From positions 62,001 through 126,000 of the forward strand of contig NZ_FUYN01000001.1 of the NCBI RefSeq assembly GCF_900168025.1: a stretch of DNA of 64,000 nt, in the 5' to 3' direction. Shown one piece after another: positions 25,304-35,136 of the stretch. The notes beneath the pieces were generated by a model. It saw only the letters and a program-made list of their open reading frames with translations, was not told the DNA's origin and ran no database searches. The position numbers and the translations under genes were made by a program. How positions within the stretch are numbered: position 1 is the stretch's first letter; the number at the start of each line of letters is the position of its first letter. This stretch comes from Acetoanaerobium noterae. Its GTDB lineage: Bacteria > Bacillota > Clostridia > Peptostreptococcales > Filifactoraceae.

Positions 25304-27952
25304 TTAAGAATTTATAAAAGTTTTTAGTATCGTCTCAGATTGCTTCATAGCCTCGCTCAATTTCGAGATATCTTTACCACCAGCTTGAGCCATGTTAGGT
25401 TTTCCACCACCGCCGCCGCCTGTTAGTGAAGATACTTCTTTTATGAATTTTCCAGCATGAACACCTTTTTGAAGTGCACCTTTTGATACCATACAAACAA
25501 AAGAAATTTTATTTTCAAAATAGCTGCTTAGTAGTACAACAGAATTTTCTATTTTATCAATTACATTTTCTGCTGCATTTCTAAGTGTTTCATCATCTAA
25601 ATCTTCAAATGAGCTATATACATATTTAATACCCTCAATATCTTTAGCTCCCTCTAAAATTTCATTAATCTGATTCTTTGCAATTTCTGATTTTAGCTTT
25701 GAAAGTTCTTTTTGAGCTGTCTTATAATCTTCAATAGTTTGAGATAGTTTAATTACTAGGTTGTCTTCATTTGATTTTACTAAAGATTTTATCTCATCAA
25801 GAACTGCTTCTTTTTCCAATAAATATTGATATACATTACTTCCTGTAATTGCTTCAATTCTTCTTACTCCAGAAGCAATTCCAGATTCAGAAAGAATTTT
25901 AAACATACCGATATCAGAAGAATTGCTCACATGCGTTCCTCCGCAAAGCTCAGTAGAAAATTCTCCTACAGAAACAACTCTTACATTATCTTCATACTTC
26001 TCATCAAATAAAGCCATAGCACCAGATTTCTTTGCTTCTTCTATATTCATTACCTCTACTTTAACTGGATAAGCTTTAAATATAGCTTCATTCACCATAT
26101 TTTCAATTTGACTTAATTGCTCAGAAGTAATAGGTTCAAAATGAGTAAAATCGAATCTTAATCTAGTATCAGAAACCAAAGAACCTGCTTGATGTATGTG
26201 AGCCCCTAATACCACCCTTAAAGCTTTATGCAAAAGATGAGTACAAGTGTGGTTTCTTTGAGTAGACTTTCTTAGCTTTTCATCGACTACTAATTCACAT
26301 TTATCCGAAAGCTTAGCTTCTCCTGATACAACTTCTACCCTATGGATAAATAGTCCATTATGAGATTTTTGGACATCCTTAACTTCAGCCACAAAATTTT
26401 CACTTTTTACAATCCCTTTATCAGCTACTTGTCCACCTGATTCTGCATAAAAAGGAGTTTTTTCAAAAACCAGTTCTCCTGCTTGCCCCTCTGATAAGAT
26501 ATCTATTTTCTGGTTATCATATATGATATCTTTAATTTGAGCCGATGTTTCAAGTTCATCATATCCAATAAATTCATTTTTTTCTATAGAAAAAGTAAGT
26601 GTGTCAGCAGTTTCCTTCCATCCCTCTACTCCTTTATCTGTCCTTGCAGAGCGAGCTCTTTCTTTTTGCTTTTGCATTTCAGCTTTGAATCCATCCTCAT
26701 CAACCTTTAGTCCATATTCCTCAACAATTTCAAATGTCAATTCTATAGGGAATCCATAAGTGTCATATAATCTAAATGCATCTTCTCCACTTAAAACAGC
26801 TTTAGATTCTGACTTAATTTTATCCATATACTCTTTTAAAATAACCATACCTTGATCTAAGGTTTCGGAAAATTTTTCTTCTTCAACTGTTAATATTTTT
26901 TTGATATACTCTTTTTTCTCCACTAAATCTAGATATGCCTCGCCATAATTTTCTATTACAGTTTCCATAAGTTTAACTAGAAAGTTATTTTTTATTCCTA
27001 ATAATCTTCCATGTCTTGCAGCTCTTCTTATTAACCTTCTTAGCACATAGCCTCTACCTTCATTCGAAGGAAGAACTCCATCTGAAATCAAGAAAGTCAC
27101 TGCTCTAGAATGGTCAGTAATCAATCTAATGGAAACATCTGTTTCAGTCGATTTTCCATATTCTTTGCCTGACAACTCGCATACATTGTCTCTGATGCTT
27201 TTCATAGTGTCTATGTCAAAAATACTATCTACGCCCTGCATGATGCATGCCATTCTTTCTAATCCCATACCAGTATCGATATTTGGATTTGGAAGAGGGT
27301 TATAGTTTCCATCTTCATCTTTATTAAACTGGGTAAAAACTAAATTCCAAAATTCTAAAAATCTATCGCAGTCACATCCTGGTTTACAATCAGGGTCAGA
27401 ACATCCAAATTCTTTTCCTCTATCTATATATATTTCTGAGCACGGACCACAAGGACCTGTTCCTGTTCCTATCTCCCAAAAATTATCTTCCTTTCCAAGT
27501 CTAACAATTCTTTCTTTAGGGACATTTATATCCTTTTCCCATATATCAAAGGCCTCATCATCTTCTAAATACACTGTAACCCATAAATCATCTGGATTTA
27601 GCTCTAAATCTTTTGTAACAAACTCCCAAGCCCATGCAATAGCTTCTTTTTTGAAATAATCTCCAAAAGAAAAATTTCCAAGCATTTCAAAAAAAGTAGC
27701 ATGTCTAGCAGTTTTTCCAACGTTTTCGATATCTCCTGTTCTAACACACTTTTGACAGGTAGCCATTCTCTTATTAGGCGGAGTCTCTATCCCCATAAAA
27801 TAATTTTTCATTGGAGCCATGCCCGCATTTATAAGCAAAAGACTTTTATCATTTTCTGGTACTAAAGAAAAGCTACTTCTAGAATAATGATCTTTCGAAC
27901 GAAAAAAACTAAGGTACATTTCTCTAATTTCATTTACCCCTAAATTCTTCAA
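25304..27952 (-). CDS. alaS: alanyl-tRNA synthetase
   Basis: 882 residues, full length. Class II catalytic core (motif 2 region RMATCQKCVRTGDIENVGKTARHATFFEMLGNFSFGDYFK, about 42-81), tRNA-recognition helices, the editing domain with HTCTHLLHKALR (HxxxH zinc site, about 568-579) and ELCGGTHV (zinc site, about 667-674), and the C-terminal DHHA1/C-Ala with the glycine-rich GGGGGGKPNMAQAGG near the end. A Cys-rich insertion (CSDPDCKPGCDCD, near 184-196) is typical of firmicute AlaRS. The start is TTG at 27952 with GGAGG eight bases away; an upstream ATG runs into TGA. It is controlled by a T-box leader. Confidence 0.97.
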   Translation of the reverse strand: MKNLGVNEIREMYLSFFRSKDHYSRSSFSLVPENDKSLLLINAGMAPMKNYFMGIETPPNKRMATCQKCVRTGDIENVGKTARHATFFEMLGNFSFGDYFKKEAIAWAWEFVTKDLELNPDDLWVTVYLEDDEAFDIWEKDINVPKERIVRLGKEDNFWEIGTGTGPCGPCSEIYIDRGKEFGCSDPDCKPGCDCDRFLEFWNLVFTQFNKDEDGNYNPLPNPNIDTGMGLERMACIMQGVDSIFDIDTMKSIRDNVCELSGKEYGKSTETDVSIRLITDHSRAVTFLISDGVLPSNEGRGYVLRRLIRRAARHGRLLGIKNNFLVKLMETVIENYGEAYLDLVEKKEYIKKILTVEEEKFSETLDQGMVILKEYMDKIKSESKAVLSGEDAFRLYDTYGFPIELTFEIVEEYGLKVDEDGFKAEMQKQKERARSARTDKGVEGWKETADTLTFSIEKNEFIGYDELETSAQIKDIIYDNQKIDILSEGQAGELVFEKTPFYAESGGQVADKGIVKSENFVAEVKDVQKSHNGLFIHRVEVVSGEAKLSDKCELVVDEKLRKSTQRNHTCTHLLHKALRVVLGAHIHQAGSLVSDTRLRFDFTHFEPITSEQLSQIENMVNEAIFKAYPVKVEVMNIEEAKKSGAMALFDEKYEDNVRVVSVGEFSTELCGGTHVSNSSDIGMFKILSESGIASGVRRIEAITGSNVYQYLLEKEAVLDEIKSLVKSNEDNLVIKLSQTIEDYKTAQKELSKLKSEIAKNQINEILEGAKDIEGIKYVYSSFEDLDDETLRNAAENVIDKIENSVVLLSSYFENKISFVCMVSKGALQKGVHAGKFIKEVSSLTGGGGGGKPNMAQAGGKDISKLSEAMKQSETILKTFINS

Positions 27953-27984
27953 ATCATAACCTCCTCAATCAAATTAAAATCAAA

Positions 27985-28236
27985 ATAAAAAACCCCGTTC
28001 CTATGATATCTATTATATCACAGGGACGAGGTTAAATCGCGGTACCACCCTAATTGCCAATTGGCCACTTAATCTAACTGTAACGTAGTTAACGTGACTA
28101 TTTATTAGACAGTCAGGCTCAAAGTCAGCTTCAAGTAATAATAACCTAGGGACTTTCAGCATATGTCCCCTCTCTGTAAGGCAATTAAGCTACTTTACTA
28201 TTCTTATCATAGCCGTTTGGTATTAAAATTATATTG
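27985..28236 (-). ncRNA. T-box leader with GCU (alanine) specifier upstream of alaS
   Basis: On the minus strand the conserved T-box sequence AGGGTGGTACCGCG (28038-28051) is followed by a long terminator hairpin (28015-28033 with 27991-28009) and a T-run. Upstream the stem I AGAGA/GCTGAAAG elements are present, and the specifier loop reads GAA-GCT-GAC, so the specifier GCU (28127-28129) matches tRNA-Ala. Uncharged tRNA-Ala should bind and favour the antiterminator, turning on alaS when alanine-tRNA charging is low. Confidence 0.93.
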
Positions 28237-28241
28237 ATACA

Positions 28242-28270
28242 ATTATATAGCCTTGGACTACAAAAATCAA
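28242..28270 (-). promoter_or_regulatory. predicted promoter of the alaS T-box transcript
   Basis: TTGATT and TATAAT with a 17-bp spacer on the minus strand. The -35 box lies just after the nifU stop at 28273, and the -10 box just precedes the T-box leader. Confidence 0.7.
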
Positions 28271-28272
28271 TA

Positions 28273-28713
28273 TTAATCTTCTTCTATATCATCATGATGA
28301 TCGTGATCATCATCAAACTCAACATCAGTTAATCCTTCAATAGTTAAATTATTCTTTAGCGCATAGTCTTGAAGAGCTTTCTTTATTGCTTGCTCTGCTA
28401 AAACTGAGCAGTGCATTTTTACTGGCGGAAGACCATCCAAAGCTTCTGCAACTGCTTTGTTTGTTAAATTTAAAGCTTCCTGAACAGTCTTGCCTTTAAT
28501 CATTTCTGTAGCCATACTAGAGCTTGCTATGGCTGAGCCACATCCATAAGTTTTAAATTTTACATCCTGAATTACATTATCCTCTACTTTAAGATATATT
28601 TTCATTATATCTCCACATTTGGCATTCCCAACTTCTCCAACACCATCTGCACCTTCAATTTCTCCAACATTTCTAGGATTTGTAAAATGGTCCATAACTT
28701 TATCGCTATACAT
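28273..28713 (-). CDS. nifU: Fe-S cluster assembly scaffold NifU/IscU-like
   Basis: 146 residues of IscU-type scaffold. Three cluster ligand cysteines are visible: AKCGDIMKI, YGCGSAIASSS and MHCSVLAEQAI. The last 16 residues are an unusual Asp/His-rich tail (FDDDHDHHDDIEED). It receives sulfur from the adjacent desulfurase and iron, then passes clusters to apo-proteins. It overlaps the nifS stop by 8 bp, giving the common clostridial iscR-nifS-nifU operon. Confidence 0.93.
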   Translation of the reverse strand: MYSDKVMDHFTNPRNVGEIEGADGVGEVGNAKCGDIMKIYLKVEDNVIQDVKFKTYGCGSAIASSSMATEMIKGKTVQEALNLTNKAVAEALDGLPPVKMHCSVLAEQAIKKALQDYALKNNLTIEGLTDVEFDDDHDHHDDIEED

Positions 28714-29902
28714 TAACTGATTCTCCCTTCAAAAAATCTTCATATAATGGTGACATTCTTCTAAGTCTATCTATAATCGGCGGAAGCTTCTCAATTACGT
28801 AATCAATTTCTTCTTCCGTTGTAAAATCAGATAAGCTAAGTCGTAAAGAGCCATGCGCTATCTCATGAGTAAGTCCAAGTGCCATAAGCACATGAGAAGG
28901 GTCCAGTGAACCAGATGTACAAGCTGAACCACTCGAGCCTGCTATACCAACTAAATCTAAGCTCAGAAGCAAAGCCTCACCCTCTATAAACTTAAAGCAA
29001 AAGCTTGCAGTTCCAGGCAGCCTATTTTCTCTGCTTCCAGTTACAATAGTATGAGGTATTTCATTTAAAATTCCATTCATGAGTCTTTCTCTTAAATTAG
29101 TAAGCTTAGAAATATGGCTCTCCAAATTGTCATTTGCAATTTCACAAGCTTTTCCAAGACCTATAATCCCAGGTACATTTTCTGTTCCAGCTCTTTTTTT
29201 ACGCTCCTGCGCTCCACCATGGATTAAATTGTCTAGCTTAACTCCATTTTTAATATAAAGAGCACCTATTCCTTTAGGTCCATAAATTTTATGAGCTGAA
29301 AGTGATAGCATATCTATATTAAGTTCTTTTACATCAATTTTTATATTTCCAACTGCCTGTACTGCATCTGTATGGAAAACAATCCCTTTTTCTTTACAAA
29401 TTTGGCCGATTTCTCTTATAGGCTGAATTGTTCCAATTTCGTTGTTGGCAAACATTATACTAACTAAAATTGTATCATCCCTTAGATTACTTTTAAAATT
29501 ATCTAAATCTACTAAGCCATCCTTGTTTACATCTAAATAAGTGATTTGAAATCCATGCTCTTTTTCTAAGTATTCACAAGTGTGAAGCACAGCATGGTGC
29601 TCAATTTTAGTTGTTATTATATGTTTACCTTTATTCATCAATTTAAAAGCTGCACCTTTAATTGCCCAGTTATCTGATTCAGATCCCCCAGCTGTAAAAT
29701 ATATTTCATTGCTTGTAGCACCTAATAACTTTGCTACTTTTTCTCTAGCTTCATCTACAGGCTTTCTAACCTCTCTGCCAAAGAAATGTATACTAGATGG
29801 GTTCCCATAATTATTTGTAAAGTAAGGTATCATAGCATCTAGAACTTCTTTTTTAACCGGAGTAGTCGCTGCATTGTCAAGATAAACTCTTTTTTGCTCC
29901 AT
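28706..29902 (-). CDS. nifS: cysteine desulfurase
   Basis: 398 residues, PLP-dependent class V aminotransferase fold. It begins with YLDNAATTPV, the PLP lysine lies in SLSAHKIYGPKG (about 205) and the catalytic Cys in SGSACTSGSLDPSHVL (about 328). It takes sulfur from cysteine as a persulfide for Fe-S cluster building on the downstream NifU. It is the second gene of the iscR-nifS-nifU operon; AAGGAGA precedes the ATG. Confidence 0.95.
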   Translation of the reverse strand: MEQKRVYLDNAATTPVKKEVLDAMIPYFTNNYGNPSSIHFFGREVRKPVDEAREKVAKLLGATSNEIYFTAGGSESDNWAIKGAAFKLMNKGKHIITTKIEHHAVLHTCEYLEKEHGFQITYLDVNKDGLVDLDNFKSNLRDDTILVSIMFANNEIGTIQPIREIGQICKEKGIVFHTDAVQAVGNIKIDVKELNIDMLSLSAHKIYGPKGIGALYIKNGVKLDNLIHGGAQERKKRAGTENVPGIIGLGKACEIANDNLESHISKLTNLRERLMNGILNEIPHTIVTGSRENRLPGTASFCFKFIEGEALLLSLDLVGIAGSSGSACTSGSLDPSHVLMALGLTHEIAHGSLRLSLSDFTTEEEIDYVIEKLPPIIDRLRRMSPLYEDFLKGESVNV

Positions 29903-29905
29903 AAA

Positions 29906-30352
29906 TCACATCTCCTTAAAATTATTTTTGCTACTTTTTAGTTTATGATCTAAAACCATATCTTTTAACGTTACAGAATCTATAACACTATCTACACTAT
30001 CTTTAATTCTTTGCCAAACTACCTTGGTAACGCAAAAGTCAGAGTTCTCACAATCAGCATCTTCTTCTAAAACACAATCAGATGGAGCCATAGGCCCTTC
30101 TAAAGCTCTAAGCACTTGACCTACTGTGATTTGTGAGGAAGGCTTGCTAAGATAATAACCACCTTGAGCTCCTCTTACACTTTTCACTAAACCTGATTTT
30201 TTTAATATAGCAAAGATTTGTTCTAAGTACTGCTCTGAAAGTCCATTCTTGTCTGCAATATACTTTAATGAAAGTGGAAGATTTTCCTCTTCCTTTAAGG
30301 CTAATTCAAAAATGGCTTTAAGTCCATATCTTCCTTTCGTTGATAGTTTCAC
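29906..30352 (-). CDS. iscR: Rrf2-family regulator, IscR-like
   Basis: 148 residues. The N-terminal winged helix (about 1-75, LSTKGRYGLKAIFELAL, GLSEQYLEQIFAILKKSGLVKSVRGAQGGYYLSKP) is the Rrf2 signature. Cysteines near 100-115 (SDCVLEEDADCENSDFC) match the IscR cluster position, so it probably senses Fe-S status and controls its own operon. The start codon is GTG behind AGAGGT. A strong promoter lies at 30403-30431. Confidence 0.9.
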   Translation of the reverse strand: MKLSTKGRYGLKAIFELALKEEENLPLSLKYIADKNGLSEQYLEQIFAILKKSGLVKSVRGAQGGYYLSKPSSQITVGQVLRALEGPMAPSDCVLEEDADCENSDFCVTKVVWQRIKDSVDSVIDSVTLKDMVLDHKLKSSKNNFKEM

Positions 30353-30402
30353 GTTTATAACCTCTTTTCATAATCCCTAGTCATTTACTATGAATTAATT
30401 TT

Positions 30403-30431
30403 ATTATAGCTTAGTGTCTTTTCTTTGTCAA
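30403..30431 (-). promoter_or_regulatory. predicted promoter of iscR-nifS-nifU
   Basis: Near-consensus TTGACA and TATAAT with a 17-bp spacer on the minus strand, about 50 bp upstream of the iscR GTG. Confidence 0.75.
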
Positions 30432-30446
30432 TCAAAAGACAATCAA

Positions 30447-31703
30447 TTATTTTTTAATATCTTTCCAATAATTTTTAATGCTAGTTTCGAATTTATTTTT
30501 TTGCGATTGGTAATATACTCTGCTTTTTATTGCGTCTGGTAGATATTGTTGCACAACATAATTATTCTCATAATTATGTGGATACTTATAATCTATTCCT
30601 CTATCCAAATTCTGCGCTCCTAAATAATGTGCATCCTTTAAATGAAGAGGTATATCTCCTACTGAAAACTTTTCTAAATCATCCATAGCGCTATCAATTG
30701 CTTTAATAACGGAATTGGATTTAGGCGATGTTGCTAATAGTATAACTGCTTGAGCAAGAGGTATCCTCGCTTCTGGAAATCCTAAATGAAGAGCACTATC
30801 AACGCAGTTTTTTATTATAGTTATAGCATTAGGATAAGCTAGTCCAATATCCTCTGAAGCAATCACAAGCAACCTTCTGCAAATAGATTTCAAATCACCT
30901 GATTTAATAAGCCGAGCTAAATAGTGAAGTGAGGCATCTGTATCGCTACCTCTTATTGATTTTTGGAATGCGCTTAAAATATCGTAGTGACTATCTCCAC
31001 TTATATCATACATAAGCTGCTTTGATATATTTAGCTTCTTCAAAAGCTCAATACTAATGTTGATTTCATTTTCATCTTCATATAACTGCAAAATAAGTTC
31101 TATTAAATTAACTGCTTTTCTCATATCTCCATCTGCATAATGAGCGATATTATCTAAGGCAATATCATCAATCTTAATTTTGTAAGTGTCATTTTTTAAA
31201 GATGCAATAAGAACCTGCACCCCTTTTTTTATATCCTTATGCTCTAAGGCTTTAAACTCAAGCACAAAGCATCTACTAAGCAGCGCTTTATATACATAGT
31301 GGTATGGATTTTCAGTGGTGCTAGCTATAAGAACAATGTCCCCTTTTTCAATATAATCTAAAAGAATTTGTTGCTGTTTTTTATTAAAATTTTGTATTTC
31401 ATCTATATATATAATCTCTTTACTGTCAAGAGTTTGAAGCTTAGAGTCCTTTAATATTTCTTTTACTTCTTCAGTTTTAGTATAGGTTGCATTTAACATG
31501 TGTATAGATTTATTGCAGGAATTTGCAATAATATTTGCTACACTTGTTTTTCCAACTCCAGGCGGGCCATAAAATATCATATTTGGTATTATATTATTCT
31601 CTATAGCCCTATAGATTACCCCGTCAGACCCTGTCAAATGCTCTTGTCCAACTATTTCATCAATTTTTTTAGGCCTTATCATATCTGCCAGTGGTTTTTT
31701 CAT
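30447..31703 (-). CDS. rarA: replication-associated recombination protein A
   Basis: 418 residues, AAA+ ATPase of the RarA/MgsA/WRNIP1 family acting at stalled forks. The Walker A sequence GPPGVGKTS is at 46-54, and IIYIDEIQNF (Walker B) at about 98-107. Sensor and tetramerisation regions follow, with the characteristic RLLVIASEDIGLAYPNA (about 270-286) and PEARIPLAQAVILLATSPKSN (about 304-324). It starts with ATG after GAGGAG. Neighbouring the iscR operon but with a separate promoter for iscR. Confidence 0.94.
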   Translation of the reverse strand: MKKPLADMIRPKKIDEIVGQEHLTGSDGVIYRAIENNIIPNMIFYGPPGVGKTSVANIIANSCNKSIHMLNATYTKTEEVKEILKDSKLQTLDSKEIIYIDEIQNFNKKQQQILLDYIEKGDIVLIASTTENPYHYVYKALLSRCFVLEFKALEHKDIKKGVQVLIASLKNDTYKIKIDDIALDNIAHYADGDMRKAVNLIELILQLYEDENEINISIELLKKLNISKQLMYDISGDSHYDILSAFQKSIRGSDTDASLHYLARLIKSGDLKSICRRLLVIASEDIGLAYPNAITIIKNCVDSALHLGFPEARIPLAQAVILLATSPKSNSVIKAIDSAMDDLEKFSVGDIPLHLKDAHYLGAQNLDRGIDYKYPHNYENNYVVQQYLPDAIKSRVYYQSQKNKFETSIKNYWKDIKK

Positions 31704-31843
31704 AAAGATAACTCCTCGTAATAATAATATAAATTATTATAACTCTTTTAATATGGTTATGGATAAAATTAAGTATTTGAATAATAAGCTAAACGATTAA
31801 TCAATCAAATATAATTTACTAATCCTTAATCAATTTTATACAT

Positions 31844-31870
31844 AAAAAAACCCGGACAAATAGCCGGGCT
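31844..31870 (-). terminator. terminator after codY
   Basis: A GCCCGG stem with CCGGGT, then seven Ts on the minus strand, 8 bp after the codY stop at 31878. Confidence 0.88.
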
Positions 31871-31877
31871 GTAATTA

Positions 31878-32657
31878 CTAATGCTTATTCTTTTTAAGTT
31901 CATCAAGCAGCTTGTCATTTAGAATCTTAATATGAGTACCCTTCATTCCAAGAGAACGGGATTCAATTACACCAGCACTTTCAAATTTTCTAAGTGCATT
32001 TACTATAACAGAACGAGTAATTCCAACTCTGTCAGCTATTTTACTAGCAACTAGAAGCCCTTCATCTCCATTAAGTTCATTAAAGATGTGCTCAACAGCT
32101 TCAAGCTCTGAATATGATAGTGTATTAATAGCCATTTGAACAACAGCTTTGCTTCTCATTTCGTCTTCTAATTCTTCGCTTCTAGCTCTTAGAATTTCCA
32201 GACCAACAACAGTTGCACTATATTCAGCAAGTATCAAATCCTCATCAGAAAACTTACTTTCATATCTTGATAAAATAAGAGTTCCTAGTCTTTGTCCACT
32301 TCCCATTATAGGTACAATTGTTGCATATTTTTCATAGCTTTTTACGTCATCTTTGAAAACCTCTAAAAGCTTTTCTTGAGTTAAATTTGATATGGTTTCA
32401 AATATACGATTAACTGATTCAATATAGCTATCTGGTAGTCTTTCTTCTCCTGTTTTTTCATCAATAATAGTTGAACTGTCTGACATATGAGTAAGCTCAA
32501 CTCCAAGAGCCTTTCCTTTAGAACTTACAATATATACATTGGCATTTAAAACGTCTTTTAATGTTTTGCTAAGCTCCGTAAATGATACTGGGTTTGAACC
32601 TGAATTTTGAAGAATCTTATTGATTTTTCTTGTTTTTTCTAATAATAAGCTTGACAT
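31878..32657 (-). CDS. codY: global transcriptional regulator CodY
   Basis: 259 residues, full length. The N-terminal GAF domain (about 1-155) senses branched-chain amino acids, and the C-terminal winged helix (about 180-255) includes [43 protein letters not shown], nearly invariant in CodY. The frame opens ten codons earlier, but AAAGGAGA eight bases before the ATG at 32657 and the [11 protein letters not shown] family start select this start. CodY controls nitrogen and carbon metabolism genes in low-GC Gram-positives; a close match to its box lies before alsT at 55762. Confidence 0.96.
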   Translation of the reverse strand: MSSLLLEKTRKINKILQNSGSNPVSFTELSKTLKDVLNANVYIVSSKGKALGVELTHMSDSSTIIDEKTGEERLPDSYIESVNRIFETISNLTQEKLLEVFKDDVKSYEKYATIVPIMGSGQRLGTLILSRYESKFSDEDLILAEYSATVVGLEILRARSEELEDEMRSKAVVQMAINTLSYSELEAVEHIFNELNGDEGLLVASKIADRVGITRSVIVNALRKFESAGVIESRSLGMKGTHIKILNDKLLDELKKNKH

Positions 32658-32819
32658 CTTATTCTCTCCTTTATCGTTTCTACACAATTATTATATTAAT
32701 GAATTATTTTTTATATTAGAGAATTTAGTATTATTTTTTGAATTTTTTAAATTTTCTAAAGTATTTTAATACCACAAAAAATATTATCACAACTTATGAA
32801 AATATTCAAGCTTTTTTAC

Positions 32820-34874
32820 CTATTTTTCATAATCGCACTCTTTGTTTGAACATTTTATTTTTTCAGTGGTCTTAGTTTTAGCTATAACCAAGAAAGAATC
32901 ACATTTAGGGCACTTTTCTCCATTTGGCCTATCCCAAGAAACAAATCTACATTTTGGAAAAGAAGAACATCCATAAAAAATTCTTCCCTTTTTTGTTTTT
33001 CTAATTATTACGTCGCCATCACTACATTCTGGACATTTAATTCCTATTCTCTCAAGTATAGGCTTAGTTCCTTTGCATTCAGGATAGTTTTTGCAAGCTA
33101 TAAATTTGCCAAATCTTCCAAATTTAATTACCATTTCAGAGCCACATATGTCGCAGATTTCATCAGTTTTTTCTTCCAAAATAACCTTCTCTATATTTTC
33201 AACAGCTTTTTCAATAGATTCTTCTAGAGGAGAATAAAAATCCTTAACTATATTTTGCCATTCAATTTCTCCATCTTCTATCTTATCTAAATTGTTTTCC
33301 ATATCAGCTGTAAATGTATAATCAACGATTTCTTTGAAATTTTCACTCATTATTTCTGTTACTATAAATCCTAGCTCAGTAGGAATCAAGCTATTGCCTT
33401 TTTTTTCTACATAATCTCTTTGTAGTATAGTTGAAATCGTTGGAGCGTACGTACTAGGTCTTCCTATTCCCAGCTCCTCTAAAGTCTTTACTAGGCTAGC
33501 CTCACTATATCGCGCAGGAGGCTGAGTAAAATGCTGTTTTGGGTCTATCTTCTTTACTGGAAAAACACTTTCTTCTTTCATATCTGGTAAAATGGTCTCT
33601 TCTTGAGAGCTAAAACTATATACTTTCATAAAACCATCGAATTTCAGCTTTGAACCACTTGTTTTAAAAATATACTTGTCTATTGATGCACTTATATTTT
33701 GCGAATCATATATTGCATCTGCCATCATTGTCGCGATAAATCTTTCCCAGATTAATTTATATAGTTTAAACTGCTCTTTAGAAAGTGAATCTTCTATGTC
33801 TTCTGGTGCTAAGTCTACATATGAAGGTCTAATACATTCATGTGCATCTTGAATTTTCTTTTTTGATTTAGAATTATTTTGATACTTTTTGAAATAGTCT
33901 TTTCCATATTTATCATTAATATAGTTTTTTGCATTTTCCTGAGCCTCATCCGATATTCTAAAGGAATCGGTTCTGATATATGTTATAAGACCAAGACTTC
34001 CCTTGCCTTTTATATCTACGCCTTCATAAAGCTGCTGAGCTACTATCATCGTCTTTTTTGTAGTAAAAGACAATTTGCCTGATGCTTCTTGCTGAAGTGA
34101 GCTTGTAGTAAAAGGTTTTGGCGCGCTTCTCTTTCTTTCCTTTTTTTCTACAGCTTTTATCACTAAATCTTTATTTTTAATTGATTTTAAAATTAAATCT
34201 ACTTCATCTTTACTATGCAATTCTATTTTACCTTTTTCATCACCATAAAACTTAAAGTCAACTTTATTTTTCTTGTCGATTTGAGTTATTGCATCAATAG
34301 ACCAATACTCTTCAGGCTCAAAAGCATTAATTTCATTTTCTCTATCACAAATTAGCTTAGTAGCGACAGACTGAACTCTACCAGCACTTAAGCCTTTTCT
34401 GATTTTAGCCCATAAAATCGGGCTGATTTTGTAACCCACCAATCTATCTACTACTCTCCTAGCTTGCTGAGCATCTACAAGAGGTCTATCTATTTTCCTA
34501 GGATGCTTGATAGCTTTTTTTATTGCATCCTTTGTTATTTCATTGAATTCAATTCTTATAGGTTCTTCTTCATTTAGCCCTAGTAGATAAGCAAGATGCC
34601 ACGAAATAGCCTCTCCCTCTCTATCAGGGTCAGTTGCCAGATATACCTTGTCAGATTTTTTTGCTTGCTTTTTTAATTCGTTTACTACGCTTCCTTTTCC
34701 CCTTATTGTGATGTACTGTGGCTCAAAATCATTTTCTACATCAACACCCAATTTGCTTTTTGGCAAATCTCGAATATGTCCTACAGAAGCCTTAACCGTA
34801 TAGTTTTTGCCTAGAAATTTTCCAATTGTCTTAGCTTTCGCAGGTGATTCTACGATAACCAAATTTTTTCCCAT
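32820..34874 (-). CDS. topA: DNA topoisomerase I (type IA)
   Basis: 684 residues. Toprim domain at the N-terminus with LATDPDREGEAI (79-90), the catalytic Tyr299 in LITYIRTDSFR, and at the C-terminus two or three zinc ribbons (CDICGSEM...CKNYPEC, CPECSDGDV...CSSFPKC, CPKCDSF...CSNKEC). It relaxes negative supercoils. GAGGTG precedes the ATG. It lies between dprA and codY, part of a Bacillus-like cluster missing the xerC/hslVU genes. Confidence 0.96.
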   Translation of the reverse strand: MGKNLVIVESPAKAKTIGKFLGKNYTVKASVGHIRDLPKSKLGVDVENDFEPQYITIRGKGSVVNELKKQAKKSDKVYLATDPDREGEAISWHLAYLLGLNEEEPIRIEFNEITKDAIKKAIKHPRKIDRPLVDAQQARRVVDRLVGYKISPILWAKIRKGLSAGRVQSVATKLICDRENEINAFEPEEYWSIDAITQIDKKNKVDFKFYGDEKGKIELHSKDEVDLILKSIKNKDLVIKAVEKKERKRSAPKPFTTSSLQQEASGKLSFTTKKTMIVAQQLYEGVDIKGKGSLGLITYIRTDSFRISDEAQENAKNYINDKYGKDYFKKYQNNSKSKKKIQDAHECIRPSYVDLAPEDIEDSLSKEQFKLYKLIWERFIATMMADAIYDSQNISASIDKYIFKTSGSKLKFDGFMKVYSFSSQEETILPDMKEESVFPVKKIDPKQHFTQPPARYSEASLVKTLEELGIGRPSTYAPTISTILQRDYVEKKGNSLIPTELGFIVTEIMSENFKEIVDYTFTADMENNLDKIEDGEIEWQNIVKDFYSPLEESIEKAVENIEKVILEEKTDEICDICGSEMVIKFGRFGKFIACKNYPECKGTKPILERIGIKCPECSDGDVIIRKTKKGRIFYGCSSFPKCRFVSWDRPNGEKCPKCDSFLVIAKTKTTEKIKCSNKECDYEK

Positions 34875-35136
34875 TATTTCACCTCAAATATTTTATCTGG
34901 TTGCTTATATATAATATAAATAAAACAATTTGCTTAAAAAAACGATACGAATCTATTTATATATTTAAAATTCAATTTTGTCAAATAAAAACAAATTTGA
35001 TTCATATACTAACCTTAATCTTAATTAGCTGTAATCAGCATTAGAAGTATAATATTATATTTTTTTAAAAGATAATATTCTGAATTTTGAATGCTTTATG
35101 GATTATATATTAAATAATGAATTATTTCAATACACA

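Noticed and set aside
32750-32764. CodY-box-like sequence upstream of codY
   Set aside because: Only 11 of 15 positions match and the sequence is very AT-rich, which gives such matches by chance.
34875-35136. 262-bp gap between topA and dprA as a possible small gene
   Set aside because: No frame with a ribosome-binding site or coding character is seen; it is AT-rich with only short repeats.
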